A DNA stretch of 60,000 nt from Tubiluchus corallicola (Eukaryota > Priapulida > Priapulimorpha > Priapulimorphida > Tubiluchidae): positions 163,501 to 223,500 of the forward strand of contig JAQGDQ010000201.1 of the NCBI GenBank assembly GCA_030141605.1. Reading direction: 5' to 3'. A model generated the notes under the pieces. It was not told the DNA's origin. It saw only the letters and a list, made by a program, of their open reading frames with translations, and made no database searches. Position numbers and translations under genes: made by a program. Shown here piece by piece: positions 24,701 to 35,200 of this stretch (its first letter is position 1; the number at the start of each line of letters is the position of its first letter).

Positions 24701-26721
24701 ATCCTTAAAACTGAATTAGAATTCGATTCTGGTTTGAAATATCGAAATTCAGTTCGATTCGCATTTGAAAGAAAAATCGATTCAATTCAAATTCTGTTTC
24801 TGATAGAGAATGGTCACCCCTATTTGTTGGTGATTTTTTGTTTATTTCTCTCATGGCTTGTATTATAAATAAAAAAGTAAATTTATTGTGATTTATTTTG
24901 TCATATAATTTTTTTACTCACGTATTTTTAATCTAAAATTAGTCTGCAATGTTGGACTGAAGAAACATTGTGTTTTTTCATTTCTGTATGAGGGAGTTTT
25001 TTCATTTATACTTTTAGAGCTCATGTTGTTGAGCAGCAACTTGATGCTTGCATCCTGTCCTTTATGACCTGTCAATCTGCCATGAAAGTATAGCTTTTAG
25101 ATGTTGGAAGAGCACATGTGGCAATCAGCATCTTTATTGTGCTATATAGTATATTATGTCTTTTTGAATGGAACAACTAATGCCTGTCTCATTACGTGTG
25201 ATTAAATATTTAACTCTACGGTTACTGACAATAATTAATTTTTTATATTAGTAGCTTTGTTTGTAGTGGTAAACAAAATCGTGGCACATGCAATAATTTC
25301 TTCGATGCTAACAAGAAAACCCTTAACACACATAAAGCTAAAAAAATTAATCTTGAAATTTTGTGCTGTCTACTGCCCACATACTGCCTTATTGCGCATA
25401 GAACTCGTATTAACAGCAACGCTATATAAAATTTGAAAATTTAAGCTCCCGCGATGGCTGTTAGGCGCAGCCATTTTGACGGTAGGTTGTTTGAAACAAG
25501 TTATTTAACATTGCCTAAAGTTTGAAAAATTAAACAGAGCATTTGTAGCACACTCTTCACTAACTAAGCAAAAATTTGAATTACCCACTTTATATTAATA
25601 ATTTTATGATCAATAATGTGTCTTTTTGGTAAATCAGTGGTGCACCCTTGGATGCTGATACAGTGCTGTTTTACCAGATGGCAAAAGCATTTTAAATTTT
25701 AAAAATTTTCTTTTCCATTTATGTAAGTCTTTTAAACAGGTGTGTAATGGTACATAATCTAAGTTTGTACGGAAAGTTATTTGGGACACTCTTCAAAATT
25801 CCCCTTTTCCCCTTTAACTATTTTCATCAATGCAGTCATGCTTCTAAAACTTTCCATATTGCTAATAAAGTTACAAATTTTATTTTAACCCTAGCATTTG
25901 GCACCTATGTTATGTCTTGTCAATAAGATTAAAAATACTTTTTTGGTGAGCCAGTGATGCACATTGGGAATTTTACCAGTCGAGGCAAACATTTTAAATT
26001 ACCTTTTCTTTTGTGGTTACTTCAGTCTTTCAAGCAGTTAAGCATGATGCTAAGTAATATAACCTTTGTGGAGTTTTTAGGACGTACTTTAAAATTTCTT
26101 CCCCTTTAGGTATTTTGTGAATGATGTGCAAAGTAAAGCAGCTCTTTATACATATAAAACTGGCACTGGCAATATTTTCTAGCAATTATTGTTTAATACT
26201 TTATTTTCAGAACAAAAAGGTTGATGGAAATGATGTATACGCTGCGAACATCGTTCAAAAGCGAAAGTACAGGTATGTTCTAAGTAGCCATTAAAATCTT
26301 TATTCTTTCCCATCATTGCAACACTCATACACTTGCAGCTTCACATTTGTTTCTTCTGTATTAAATTATTTAGTTTAACATCAGTGTAACAGTATTTTTA
26401 ATTGAAATCCAAATGTTTGTGTGACACAAAGGATACAGAAAGTAGTTATCCTGTAAGACTACAATTAATGCAAGAGAATGATTGAGTAAAAATACATTTA
26501 AGAGTAGTTTTTCAGATTGAATTAATGTCATGTATACATCAACAAAAAGTACCATGTCACTTTGCAAATTTAAAATTTGAACGAACTAAAAAAAACTGGA
26601 AATCTTTCTCTCAGGGTAGAAAAATTAGCATAGATCGATAATACTAATTCTGCCTTATTATTGCAGGCAATATATGAACAGAAAAGGAGGATTCAACCGA
26701 CCCCTGGATTTTGTGGCGTGA
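12765..26721 (+). CDS. SNRNP27: U4/U6.U5 small nuclear ribonucleoprotein 27 kDa protein
   Basis: Seven exons: 12765-12807, 13269-13310, 18664-18712, 20432-20482, 23426-23549, 26211-26272 and 26667-26721. All introns are GT-AG and phases match throughout, giving 426 nt and 141 aa; the human protein is 155 aa. The N-terminal half is an Arg/Ser domain beginning [15 protein letters not shown], with further RSRS and RRRS repeats. The C-terminal half carries the family's diagnostic conserved block, including [30 protein letters not shown] and a final FVA. Known role: a nuclear spliceosomal protein of the U4/U6.U5 tri-snRNP, implicated in pre-mRNA splicing and splice-site choice. The start is the only ATG giving the expected N terminus. 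The four small exons encoding the RS region (42-51 nt) sit in large introns, one of them 5.3 kb and holding a transposon. Identity is very secure; the 5' UTR is not mapped. Confidence 0.95.
13311..14394. other. SNRNP27 intron 2, left part
   Basis: AT-rich intronic sequence between exon 2 and the inserted TTAA-flanked element. I see no exon, structural RNA or clear repeat in it; the 98-codon minus-strand frame at 13913-14209 is not supported. Confidence 0.5.
14399..14905 (+). repeat. Left inverted arm of the TTAA element
   Basis: Matches the reverse complement of about 17405-17926, ending in both arms near the phrase AAATTTTGGCCAGC. Divergence between the arms (point changes and short indels) shows the insertion is not recent, unless the element family already carried unequal arms. 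Confidence 0.82.
14906..15962. other. Interior of the TTAA element, left of the satellite
   Basis: About 1 kb between the left arm and the satellite. It is GC-richer around 15060-15260, with repeated GGGCCCC words and a short hairpin near 15074-15107 (CAGGGGGCCCC against GGGCCCCTG). A 66-codon open frame at 15514-15714 has no recognisable similarity. No transposase motif is visible. Confidence 0.45.
15963..17309 (+). repeat. GAGACA/GAGA-type satellite array, ~1.35 kb
   Basis: The plus strand is built almost wholly of GAGAGACA, CACAGAGAGACAGA and related words, with very few T residues. There are also higher-order segments, such as GACAGAGATAGAAACACAGAG recurring near 16392, 16631 and 16986. 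Because the unit lacks stop codons, several frames stay open for hundreds of codons on both strands (Ser/Leu/Val/Cys-rich on the minus strand, Arg/Glu/Thr-rich on the plus). These are artefacts of composition, not genes. Confidence 0.97.
17405..17926 (-). repeat. Right inverted arm of the TTAA element
   Basis: Reverse-complement partner of 14399-14905. It ends with GGAATGACTC immediately before TTAA at 17927-17930. Confidence 0.82.
17931..18663. other. SNRNP27 intron 2, right part
   Basis: About 730 bases between the transposon-like element and SNRNP27 exon 3 (acceptor TTTTTTCAG at 18655-18663). I see no gene or defined repeat in it. Confidence 0.5.
18713..20431. other. SNRNP27 intron 3
   Basis: A 1.7-kb AT-rich intron. 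GGGTACC words recur at 18780-18790 and near 19260-19330 (a GGGTACCCG / CCCGAGTAAGCGGGTACC arrangement), which may mark the edges of a short decayed element of about 560 bases. No coding content was recognised. Confidence 0.4.
20483..23425. other. SNRNP27 intron 4
   Basis: A 2.9-kb AT-rich intron without recognisable genes. A short direct repeat, GGTCATCCAGAAAA, occurs twice at about 20778 and 20801. The minus-strand open frames here are short and unsupported. Confidence 0.45.
24447..24823. mobile_element. Possible decayed hAT-like MITE
   Basis: The right end, read on the minus strand, is TAGGGGTGACCATTCTC. This resembles the CAGGGGTG-type termini of hAT elements, and the interior is rich in GAATTCGAT/TTCGATTC words. 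A loosely matching left end, GGGTCAGCATTGAATC, begins near 24457. No target-site duplication was identified, so boundaries and family are tentative. Confidence 0.28.
25628..26115 (+). repeat. Diverged tandem duplication inside SNRNP27 intron 5
   Basis: Two segments read in the same order. Each has a T-rich stretch, GGT(A/G)A(A/G)(T/C)CAGTG(G/A)TGCAC, then a TTTTACCAG phrase, GCA-AAACATTTTAAAT, a CTTTTCTTT tract, a phrase about TTTAAACAGGT or TCAAGCAGTTAAG, and a line ending CTTCAAAATTCCCC or TTTAAAATTTCTTCCCC. They start near 25628 and 25940. The copies differ by many substitutions and indels, so the event is old. Confidence 0.5.
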
Positions 26722-28480
26722 CATTGCACGTCTCTGACAGTTCTAATCTTCGGATTCATTTTTGTAAGATCTACAATTACATTTAATTTTTGTCAGAATA
26801 TTAAAATGAGAAACAGTCAACAGTACACAGTAAGTTGTGCAAAACATTATGCTGTGCTATTAAAACTTTTGTATATTGTGTATATAATGTGTAAATATAA
26901 CATATAACTGTGAAACCTTCCTAAGAATGTGTATTTCAGTTTTGAAATGTACTGCTTTTGAAAATAGTACAGTACTGCAATGCTATCCCATCATACAGAA
27001 TTAATCAGAATCAGTATTCTTCGAAGTAACTGTACTAAATCACACAGATATTGTTAAAGGTAACAAACGTACAAATGCAAATCAAAGCAAACGTGTTGAA
27101 TGTGAATGCAGAACCTTGGCAGTCTACTGTTGACTGATGTAATAGATTAGTGCAATGTACTAATGTTATCAAATCAGAGCTTTAATATTTTAAAAACTCA
27201 GATTTAGGTGTTTTCATCATTATTTTTCTTTTTTGCAAACTCTGTATCTATTGGTGATCTGACACCTTTGTACATTATGCTTATTGTTTTGATTTATGTA
27301 TAAAGAGCAATGGTAGCATCAGCAATTATAAATTACTAAAAGTGCTGTGACACATTGCAATTAAGCTTTTTTTCTGCAAGTCCAGACTTTTTCTGACATA
27401 TAGCAGAGACAGCAATTAAATTTTTGCACAACAGACAACACACAATAATGTCATGCACATAACATTAAAAATCAGAGCATTACTAAAATTCCTTTGGATT
27501 TATGTTGCAAGTATTAACACTGAGAACTGAAAGTAACATTGTATATAACACTGTTTTCATTTTTACCTTGCATCTAGAATGTATGCACTTTTTAATTCTC
27601 AAATTTTCTGTTATTCCTGTGTGAGGAAGCAGTCTTTGCAAAGGATGAGTAGGTAACTGATATTTATCAGCATAATTTTTTACACTAACTGCTAACTATT
27701 TGATGTTGTTTTTATCTGAGTGATTTCATAAATTTGTATTACCTGTAATTGTGAACTTTTGCACAGTTCCTCATCTCTGTTACTTAAAAAACTGTTAGTG
27801 TTATTAGTGCATTGAACAGCATATTAAGTTCCTTCAGTTTGTAAATGATAAGATCTACAAATGTGTTTTAGTATTTATGATTCTTCATAGTGTCATTGCT
27901 ACTTCTGTTTTTTAGTAGTTTCGTCCAAACTTCGGAATGCTGTTATTCTTTTTTAATGTATGTTTTCGAAATTGTAACTTGAAACTTTGTTATTGGATAT
28001 ACCAAGCCTAGGGTGTAATGCAGTAAGAATTATAAGATCTTTAGTTGTGATTAGCTTAAATCGCATCTCCATTTTCCAAAAGTAAAAATTTTAATTTGTT
28101 CTGGTGGCTTATGTAATATAACTGAATTTGTAAATTCCAAATTTATAATTACTTAAATTATTTGTATTTTCAAAAATTAACTTAATCACATCATTGTAAT
28201 CATTATTTAGCTTAATAGATTTTGAATACAACATACTCAGTTGTATTCTAAGCAGTTTTCTACAAAGAAACTGTAAAACATTTAATTTCTATTTATGACC
28301 TTTATGTTTTTTTGCAGACAAGTGTAAACATTTTTCTCATTTGTAGACAGTGCTGGGTCGGGCTCTTAAAACCTGCAAGTTGAGAACTTAAATAATGAGC
28401 AGTTTAAAATAGCATTGATCAGTGATAATCTTTTTTCAAATTAGCTAGCAGTGAACAATATCATTAATTACATATTACAT
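26722..28480 (+). other. 3' UTR and downstream flank of SNRNP27
   Basis: AT-rich sequence after the SNRNP27 stop. No AATAAA in the first few hundred bases is convincing; an ATTAAA variant near 26859 could serve as the polyadenylation signal. I see no gene in this stretch. Confidence 0.4.
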
Positions 28481-28482
28481 GT

Positions 28483-28693
28483 GAATGACAGAATGTTTGT
28501 AAACCATTGCAGTTTATTTCACAACAGTTTTTACTATTGTGGGTATTGCACTGAAGAAAGAAAAGAGATACCGAAAAATTGTGAACAAGTCGGGATTTGA
28601 ACCCGAGAGACCTGGGATTAATACTCCCGTGCTTTTCTTTCTTTATAATTGTTGTGAAATAAACCACAGTGGTTTATGAACATTCTGGCATTT
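28483..28693. mobile_element. Small inverted-repeat element containing a tRNA-like arm
   Basis: The left arm 28483-28533 pairs with the reverse complement of about 28642-28693. Both contain CAGAATGTT..TAAACCA and a shared TTTATTTCACAACA, roughly 48 bases at about 80% identity by eye. Between the arms, on the minus strand, lies a tRNA-like 3' half. It has an anticodon-like stem GGGA/TCCC with a 7-base loop, then a near-perfect T arm TCGGGTTCAAATCCCGA, which contains a good Pol III B-box match. The matching acceptor 5' strand and D arm are absent, so it is not a functional tRNA gene. It is best read as a MITE or a composite SINE; no target-site duplication was found. Confidence 0.62.
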
Positions 28694-29217
28694 GCAGTCA
28701 TAATCTAATTATAATAAGCTATTTTGAATTTGTAAGCTTTGTGGGAAACATTTACCTCCTAATTTTACATTAAACTTAGAATGTTTCATTTATGAAGGGA
28801 GAAGCTTTCACTCTGACTTTTGAATTTTTACCAGTAGTTAATTTGCAAATTAGCTTTAATTTGGATTGAAGTACTTAGTACAATTTTTGAAAAGTTGTGT
28901 TATGTTACAAGATACTTTCTTTGCATTTGATTGGTTCGTTTGTTTTGTTGATTGTCGAGCTTCTGTTTAGCCTGTGAGTCACTTCAACAGCCTTTGTACA
29001 TTTGTATTTGAGTGACAACTGCTGGTACCATTAGTGATAGACTAATATGTAAGTTTGTACTAATGTAACGTTTTTCAAAAAAAGAGATGAATATGTTATA
29101 GCTGAATACATTGTAAGATTAGTTTATCTTAATAATTAATATGCTTACTTGAATTTATACTTGTATTTGTTTATTTTTTGTCTTGCCTCATTCTGACATG
29201 TATATAAATCGTATTTT
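28694..29217 (-). other. 3' UTR region of the SOX30-like gene
   Basis: This stretch lies 3' of the minus-strand stop at 29218-29220. A minus-strand AATAAA (TTTATT at 29170-29175) stands about 45 bases past the stop and could end the transcript. No gene was seen in the remainder. Confidence 0.4.
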
Positions 29218-32200
29218 CTATAATTTATTTACAAAAACTTGATCAGGTTGTATGTCCTCTAAACCACCCATGAAACTCTGCCACTTATCAATATCTAATT
29301 GAAGGTTATCAAACACTGGTCCAGCCAACAGCTCATATTCGAAATCTAAATTATTATCATCAACGGATACACCACGGCCACATCGACAGGAGCGAAATAT
29401 TCTATTGTGTAGACTTCTGTAATCTACAGGCTTCAGATTGGTAAGTATGTTGCCATGTTTTGAGCAGCAGGAACACGTTGCTGAGCAAGAATTTTCCAGT
29501 ACAGTTTCGGGTATGGCAGCAAGCGGAATGGCAAATGGGCAAGGAGAGGCACCCGGAGAATCTTCTTTGCAGAGTGTACAAGCACCGACGCCTATTTCAT
29601 GCCACGAACAGCACCTTTTGGGAACCACCTTGAAAAACTTACTCATTTCCTCATCTGATTCTGTATCTGACCGTTCGTAATGGAATTTATTTTTTATGCT
29701 GCAAAAGTTTCGTAATTCGCACATGGGTATTACGTTGCCAGTAACATCACTGGAATGAAATTGTGGTTTATTCTGTGACAATGTGTCACCAGTTTTGCAT
29801 GCAACATTGCCTTGTAACTGCTGTTTTTCATCGGTATCTGACACTTCGTTTTTTACAACTGCCTCCAGTAGTTTCTGGTCACGTTCTTTATTATTGCTGT
29901 CAACAAAGAAATTGTTTATTGTTGTCGTTTTCAAACAAAGTTTGGATGATATTTCATCAAGTGGTATGTACTCTGGTTTGTTTTCTGTTTTAGGAAAAGT
30001 TCTTTCATTCCTGTCTGGTTTAGTTTCCATCATAGGTTTTGTAAGACTTTGTGAATAGTTGTGGTTGCCGCCATTGTCTTTAACAGTGTTTGGCACAGCA
30101 ATTACATGACTGGCATTAGAGACCTGTTGAATCACAACTTTATTTTTCAGCATCACTGAGTCTTGGCATGATTCAGGTATGGCCCGCTGCCTGTGGAGTA
30201 TAGCCAATGGTCTCCCTGGTGTTCCAATCCTGTTTATCTTAGTCATCGATTGGGTAGCATCAGAGGTATGGCATTCCTGACTGGTTGATGTTGTTAGCAC
30301 ATTGAAATGAGTATTTCCAATTTGGGAAGCTGCAAGCGATATGCAAATATATAGTGATATTACCGAATTGTGACTGTCAGTATATCCTTCCTTCCAGTAC
30401 AAGTTAATCAACAAAAGTTATTCATTATCATTATGTAACCTCATGGTTATTTTAGTGTTAGTTTAATCTTCATAATGTCTCAGTGGGCTGATGGATTAGT
30501 TTAGTTGCCAATGATCGAATTTTGCAGTCACTGATTTTGACAAATTAGACACCTGAGGTTAGAACGCAAAATGCTGAATCTAACAGGGGAAGTAACAGTG
30601 CTACATTTATTGAAATCTGTTTAATAATCTGTAAAATTATAGGCAGTTAAAGTAGGTTGACGTCATGTGTGGAGACATAATTTGTATGGTGCACGGCAAA
30701 AATGGCACTGATAAAAAGGGCACAAATAAAAAAATGGCTCACTTATAAAATCTGTGTTTTTTGCGATTGGGTTTCTCTAGGGGATAATTATTTTAGTCAT
30801 TTTTACCGCTGCCAATGCAGTTGTTTCAGCACTGTTTGTTTGTTTGGTTGTTTTGTGTCAGTTATAAGCTTATTACGCAAAAACTACTTAACAGATTTCC
30901 ACATTTCTATGTGGAGAAGGTAGACAGAGAAGAAGAAAGACGTTTGGTGCAGATTCCTGCTCGGGGGAGGAGGTGAAAACTGGCAAACTGGGGCTTTTTG
31001 CCCGTTCTTTTTTCACAAAGTGACCAAAATGTACGTACAAATACATTCGTGAAGCACTTCATGAAGGTCTCGGAGTTTATGTTAAGGCTCTTTGGAAGGG
31101 GACTTAGCTACAATATAGGGTACTTCTTTGTTATTATTTCCACTAGAACAAACAGATATGAGTTAGTTCCTGGTACCGTTTCGAGGAATTCTTGCTTGAA
31201 AAACTGTGTAACGCTGAGGAAAGCTGTATAAACCTTTGCTTATACGTGAATACAGCCTTATAAAATGCCTTAGTGTGTAAACACGTTTATTCGTCAGTCT
31301 AATACTCGCCAAATCGTTAAAGAAATGTAGACAAATACTATGTGGAATGTTCGTACATTACTGACTATAACTCTATTTCATGAACAAAATATTTTGAGTC
31401 TTGCCAGTCTATATAATACCAATACATGAATGTTTTTTGTTTTACTTTGTTTTATATTTTCTAAACCAAAAGAATCAGACAAATACGTTTCGGATTTTTC
31501 GATATTTCCAGATGTCTGCTTCCTACTGAGCATATTCTAGATTTATTATAGAAATAATTTGCTTCAAAATAAACATTTCTTCAGACTTTTCTATTTGTAC
31601 CATTTTTCCTGTGCCATTTTTACTATATTCTTTTATACTTTTTTTGCACCTACCATTAGTCTTCTGGGTTATAGTTTCTGCATTGTCCACTATAGTCAGC
31701 CATTTTGGCACCTGAGACTCTTGTGATACAGTGCTGCTCGGTTCGTAACTATGGCCAAAACCAAACTGTCGCCAGAGCGTCCTATCCGCAAACGGTTCTG
31801 TATAACGTCTTTTCTTTGCCGGCCTTGGTTGATACACCCAGTCTGTGAAAGCATGATAATCATTACGTTACGGTGAGTGAATAATGTGGTAGCAACTAGA
31901 TTTCTCCTACGGACACCAAAAACCTATTAGTATCAGTAGCAATACCTATGACAGCAGCAGCAATAATAGCAATCAACAGTCAAATTTAGGAAAAGGGTGG
32001 CTCTGAAAAATTCCTCGTCAATCAGGAATTGAACCCAGAACTTTATGATTTCAACCACTTGCACTTCAGCCGTTTGAGCTTCGACACGCATGGCCAATTA
32101 AAGCAGGTCTGAATTCTCATACATGTACCAGTCAGTATGCAATCAGTAGAGCCAAGTATCCATAGCAAAGAGAAACTAAGTAATTAGTAAGCTATAATTA

Positions 32201-35200
32201 ATTGAAGGCAGGAAAAAGCAAACTCCAGACAGCACCAGACCATAAAATACAAACAACCAACAGTCAGGAAGAAGGACGGCTTGTAAAATGTAAGTCAACC
32301 AAGAACGTGGGTAATTGAAGTGCTAAATTATTTGAATCTGTAATTTTATGTTCGAATCGAATTCGAACTCGAACGTTCGATGCTCATTCCCAGCACCAAG
32401 TCTTCCTCCTACTTCATAAAATTAATAATTACAGAGTAAGTCAGATTTAAGTTGTCACGTGTACCTGGGTATTTATTCTTGTGTTCATCTTTTATCTTCT
32501 GAGCTTCTTCGTAAAATGGTCGCTTCTCGTATTCTGTCATTTCGTTCCAGGCTTGTCCAAGTCTTACACTAATCTACCAACATAAATAATTTATTTACAG
32601 TATTTATTGTTTATTACAGTACAATAGTGTTTATTTCGTGCAAACATAATTTATTATTGGAGAAATAACCGGCTGATGCTTAACTGTTCTTACAGGACGT
32701 CAGCACAAATCCAGATAATAAACTCACAGGTAAAAAAGCTGCAAGTAAAAAAGCAAGAAAACAAGAAATAACCTTAACCCTGACTCTAATCCTAAAACAT
32801 TGAACAAAACATGACTTTTTTCACATACATGTAATATCGTCATGTATAAATAATTGTTGTCAATATGTACATGAATAGCCAGTTAATAACTGATTAAAAA
32901 TATTTTCTTTTTTATTACTTTAATTGTTTATGGTAGTTAGATACATTGTGACTGACTTGAATATTTTTGTTTGATTACCTGACCCTCTTTCTTAGCCAAA
33001 TTTGTGATTTTTTTCCTGCCACCATAAATTAATTGAGACTTTTCTATGACACGATAGGTTGTTTAAGATCGTTAACAAAGGTATTTGTGTAAAGTTCTTT
33101 AATAAGTTTATTTACCTCCGCGTTGTTGGCATTTGGAAATTCGGCTGCAAGTTTAGGTCTATGTGAACGTGCCCACACCATAAAGGCGTTCATGGGACGC
33201 TTGATGTGCCCGTGTTTATTCCTTTCTTCGCTCCCCGCTTGAACAATGTCGCTTTCTGAAACGAAAATGCCAAAATTTAAAGTAAGAAATAGTGAATTTT
33301 CACGTTACGTCTTTAAATCTTTTAATCTCGCCGCACAGTCTATGATTCATTCCTTTTAGTTGCTTGCTTTGCTTGCTTACTTTTCTATACGTTGAAAATG
33401 AAAAACAGTAATATTAAAAAGATAGAACGAAATAGATTAGAATAGAAAAAAACAGAATAGGAGAAGAAGAGGAAGGAAACTATAAGAGGAGGGGGAAAGC
33501 AAGGGAGGGGAAGAGAAGAGTAAAAAAGAACAGCTGTAGCGGCTGCTTTTACTGATGTCGTGCTGACTCCCAGTTTAGTGACGACTGTCACACATGATAC
33601 TCACATGGTACATCTGCTTTTGCAATCCAATTTTCATTTACTGTTTCAACTGCTGCTAGTGCATATTAGAAGTGACTTTTTGAAATGTGGATCGTCAGTT
33701 TGTAAGTTAAACTCCTTGTTTCCAATACAGTGTACCGTCGATGTAGTTAGATGTAAGTTGCACACCTATAGACTGATTGTAACTAGTTAGTAGATAGGAA
33801 GTAGGAAAGTAGGTAGGCAGGTAGGTAGGCAAGCAGGTAGACAGGTAGCAAGATAAACACACAATTATAAAACAGGTGATAGGCTAATAGAGAGATGTAG
33901 ACAGACAGATAAGGTAGGTATGCTGGCAGGTGGATAGGTTTGGTAAGTAGGTAGATAGGACAGTATGCTGGCAGATGGGTTGGTTTGGTAAGAGAGGACT
34001 CGGTGGCAGTGTCCCTGCAAAATTGAGCTGCAGCAACTTGTGCTCCGTAAAGTACCTACTGCGTGTGCAGTGACACGCACTGCCCAAATGTCCTGTACCC
34101 AAGTGCCACCACACGTGTGTGTACTCCCTAGTGCCTACTGTCCACTACCCAAACGTCCACTGCTCAATTGCCACTTCTCATGTATATACTGCTCAACTGT
34201 TCCACTGCCCAAGTTGCCTTGAATGAAACAGTCTGCAAACAATTTTTTCTATGTTCTACTCCCATACGATACTTTATTTTTCAAACATGAAAAACGAGAA
34301 TGTTAGGCTAGTTAAAAAATATATCGCAGGAAGCAGTGATGCGATCACTAAAATCCAACGCGAGGGCAGGTATCGAGGGATAACGAGAAAAAAGAAAGAG
34401 GAAGAGGGAAAGAATAATGGGAATTATTTTACATAACAACATTCAGATTTTAGACACGTTTTATATCCTGTAAACTAGTAATCATTTGCTTGACATGCAA
34501 GCACCTGAGTTTGATTGGTACAATCTGCCGGCTTGGTTACTCGCACTTAACGCTTCAAGAATGTGTTTTGTGTGTTTAGGCTCTATCGTTACTTTTGTGA
34601 GCTCTTGTTGGATCTAAACATTATTTTTATAAGCACTTCTGTGTAAATATTATATATTATTATTAAGTATATTTCAACAATTATTTTCCAGGCTGTACGC
34701 CCCCGTCATTAGTTTTATGAATACTGCCTATAGGACTAATGGTTTATTGTCTGTAATCCTATACTTCCGCAGGACCTATCTTCTACTTTTTCATGCACAT
34801 CATCGTTGTCTCTGTACTGTTTTTCCTGTCATAAGCTATCACAGCTGACTTTACAAGAAAAAAACAAGAAAACTGATTTAAACTTTCGTCTGATTTGGAC
34901 GCTATTGGAATGCTTCACGATAGTATCAGTAGACTAGTTAGTCCCTAAATCACAATGTCCTCCAAATAATCACTCAAATTCACAATTGCCAAAATAGCCC
35001 GTTTCAATTTTCCTATGTCATGTGACGCAGCCTTATTCAGTAAAATTATCGCGGAAATGGAAATCGCATCCCTGGAGAGAGTTGCGGGATTTATAAAATT
35101 TCTCATCATCACACGTAAAAATATAATGCAAAAGACCTAAAATGCAATAAATGCTTCACGGTCATTAAAAAACAATAAAGCCTGATAAAAATGACTAAAA

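Larger units (their letters stand above)
23550..26210. other. SNRNP27 intron 5
   Basis: A 2.7-kb intron. Around 25560-26130 the sequence looks internally duplicated and diverged: similar phrases about a TTTTGGTAAATCAGTGGTGCAC block and TTTTGGTGAGCCAGTGATGCAC recur about 310 bases apart. A possible hAT-like fragment lies at 24447-24823. No gene was recognised. Confidence 0.4.

Noticed and set aside
28575-28645. Functional tRNA gene
   Set aside because: The T arm and an anticodon-like arm are good, but the D arm and a pairing acceptor 5' strand are missing.
31523-31653. Continuation of SOX30 exon 4 to the in-frame TAG at 31523
   Set aside because: A strong donor G|GTAGGT at 31653/31654 is in the correct phase for the large downstream exon, and using it gives a total model close to the usual SOX30 length. 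The retained-intron reading would truncate the protein.
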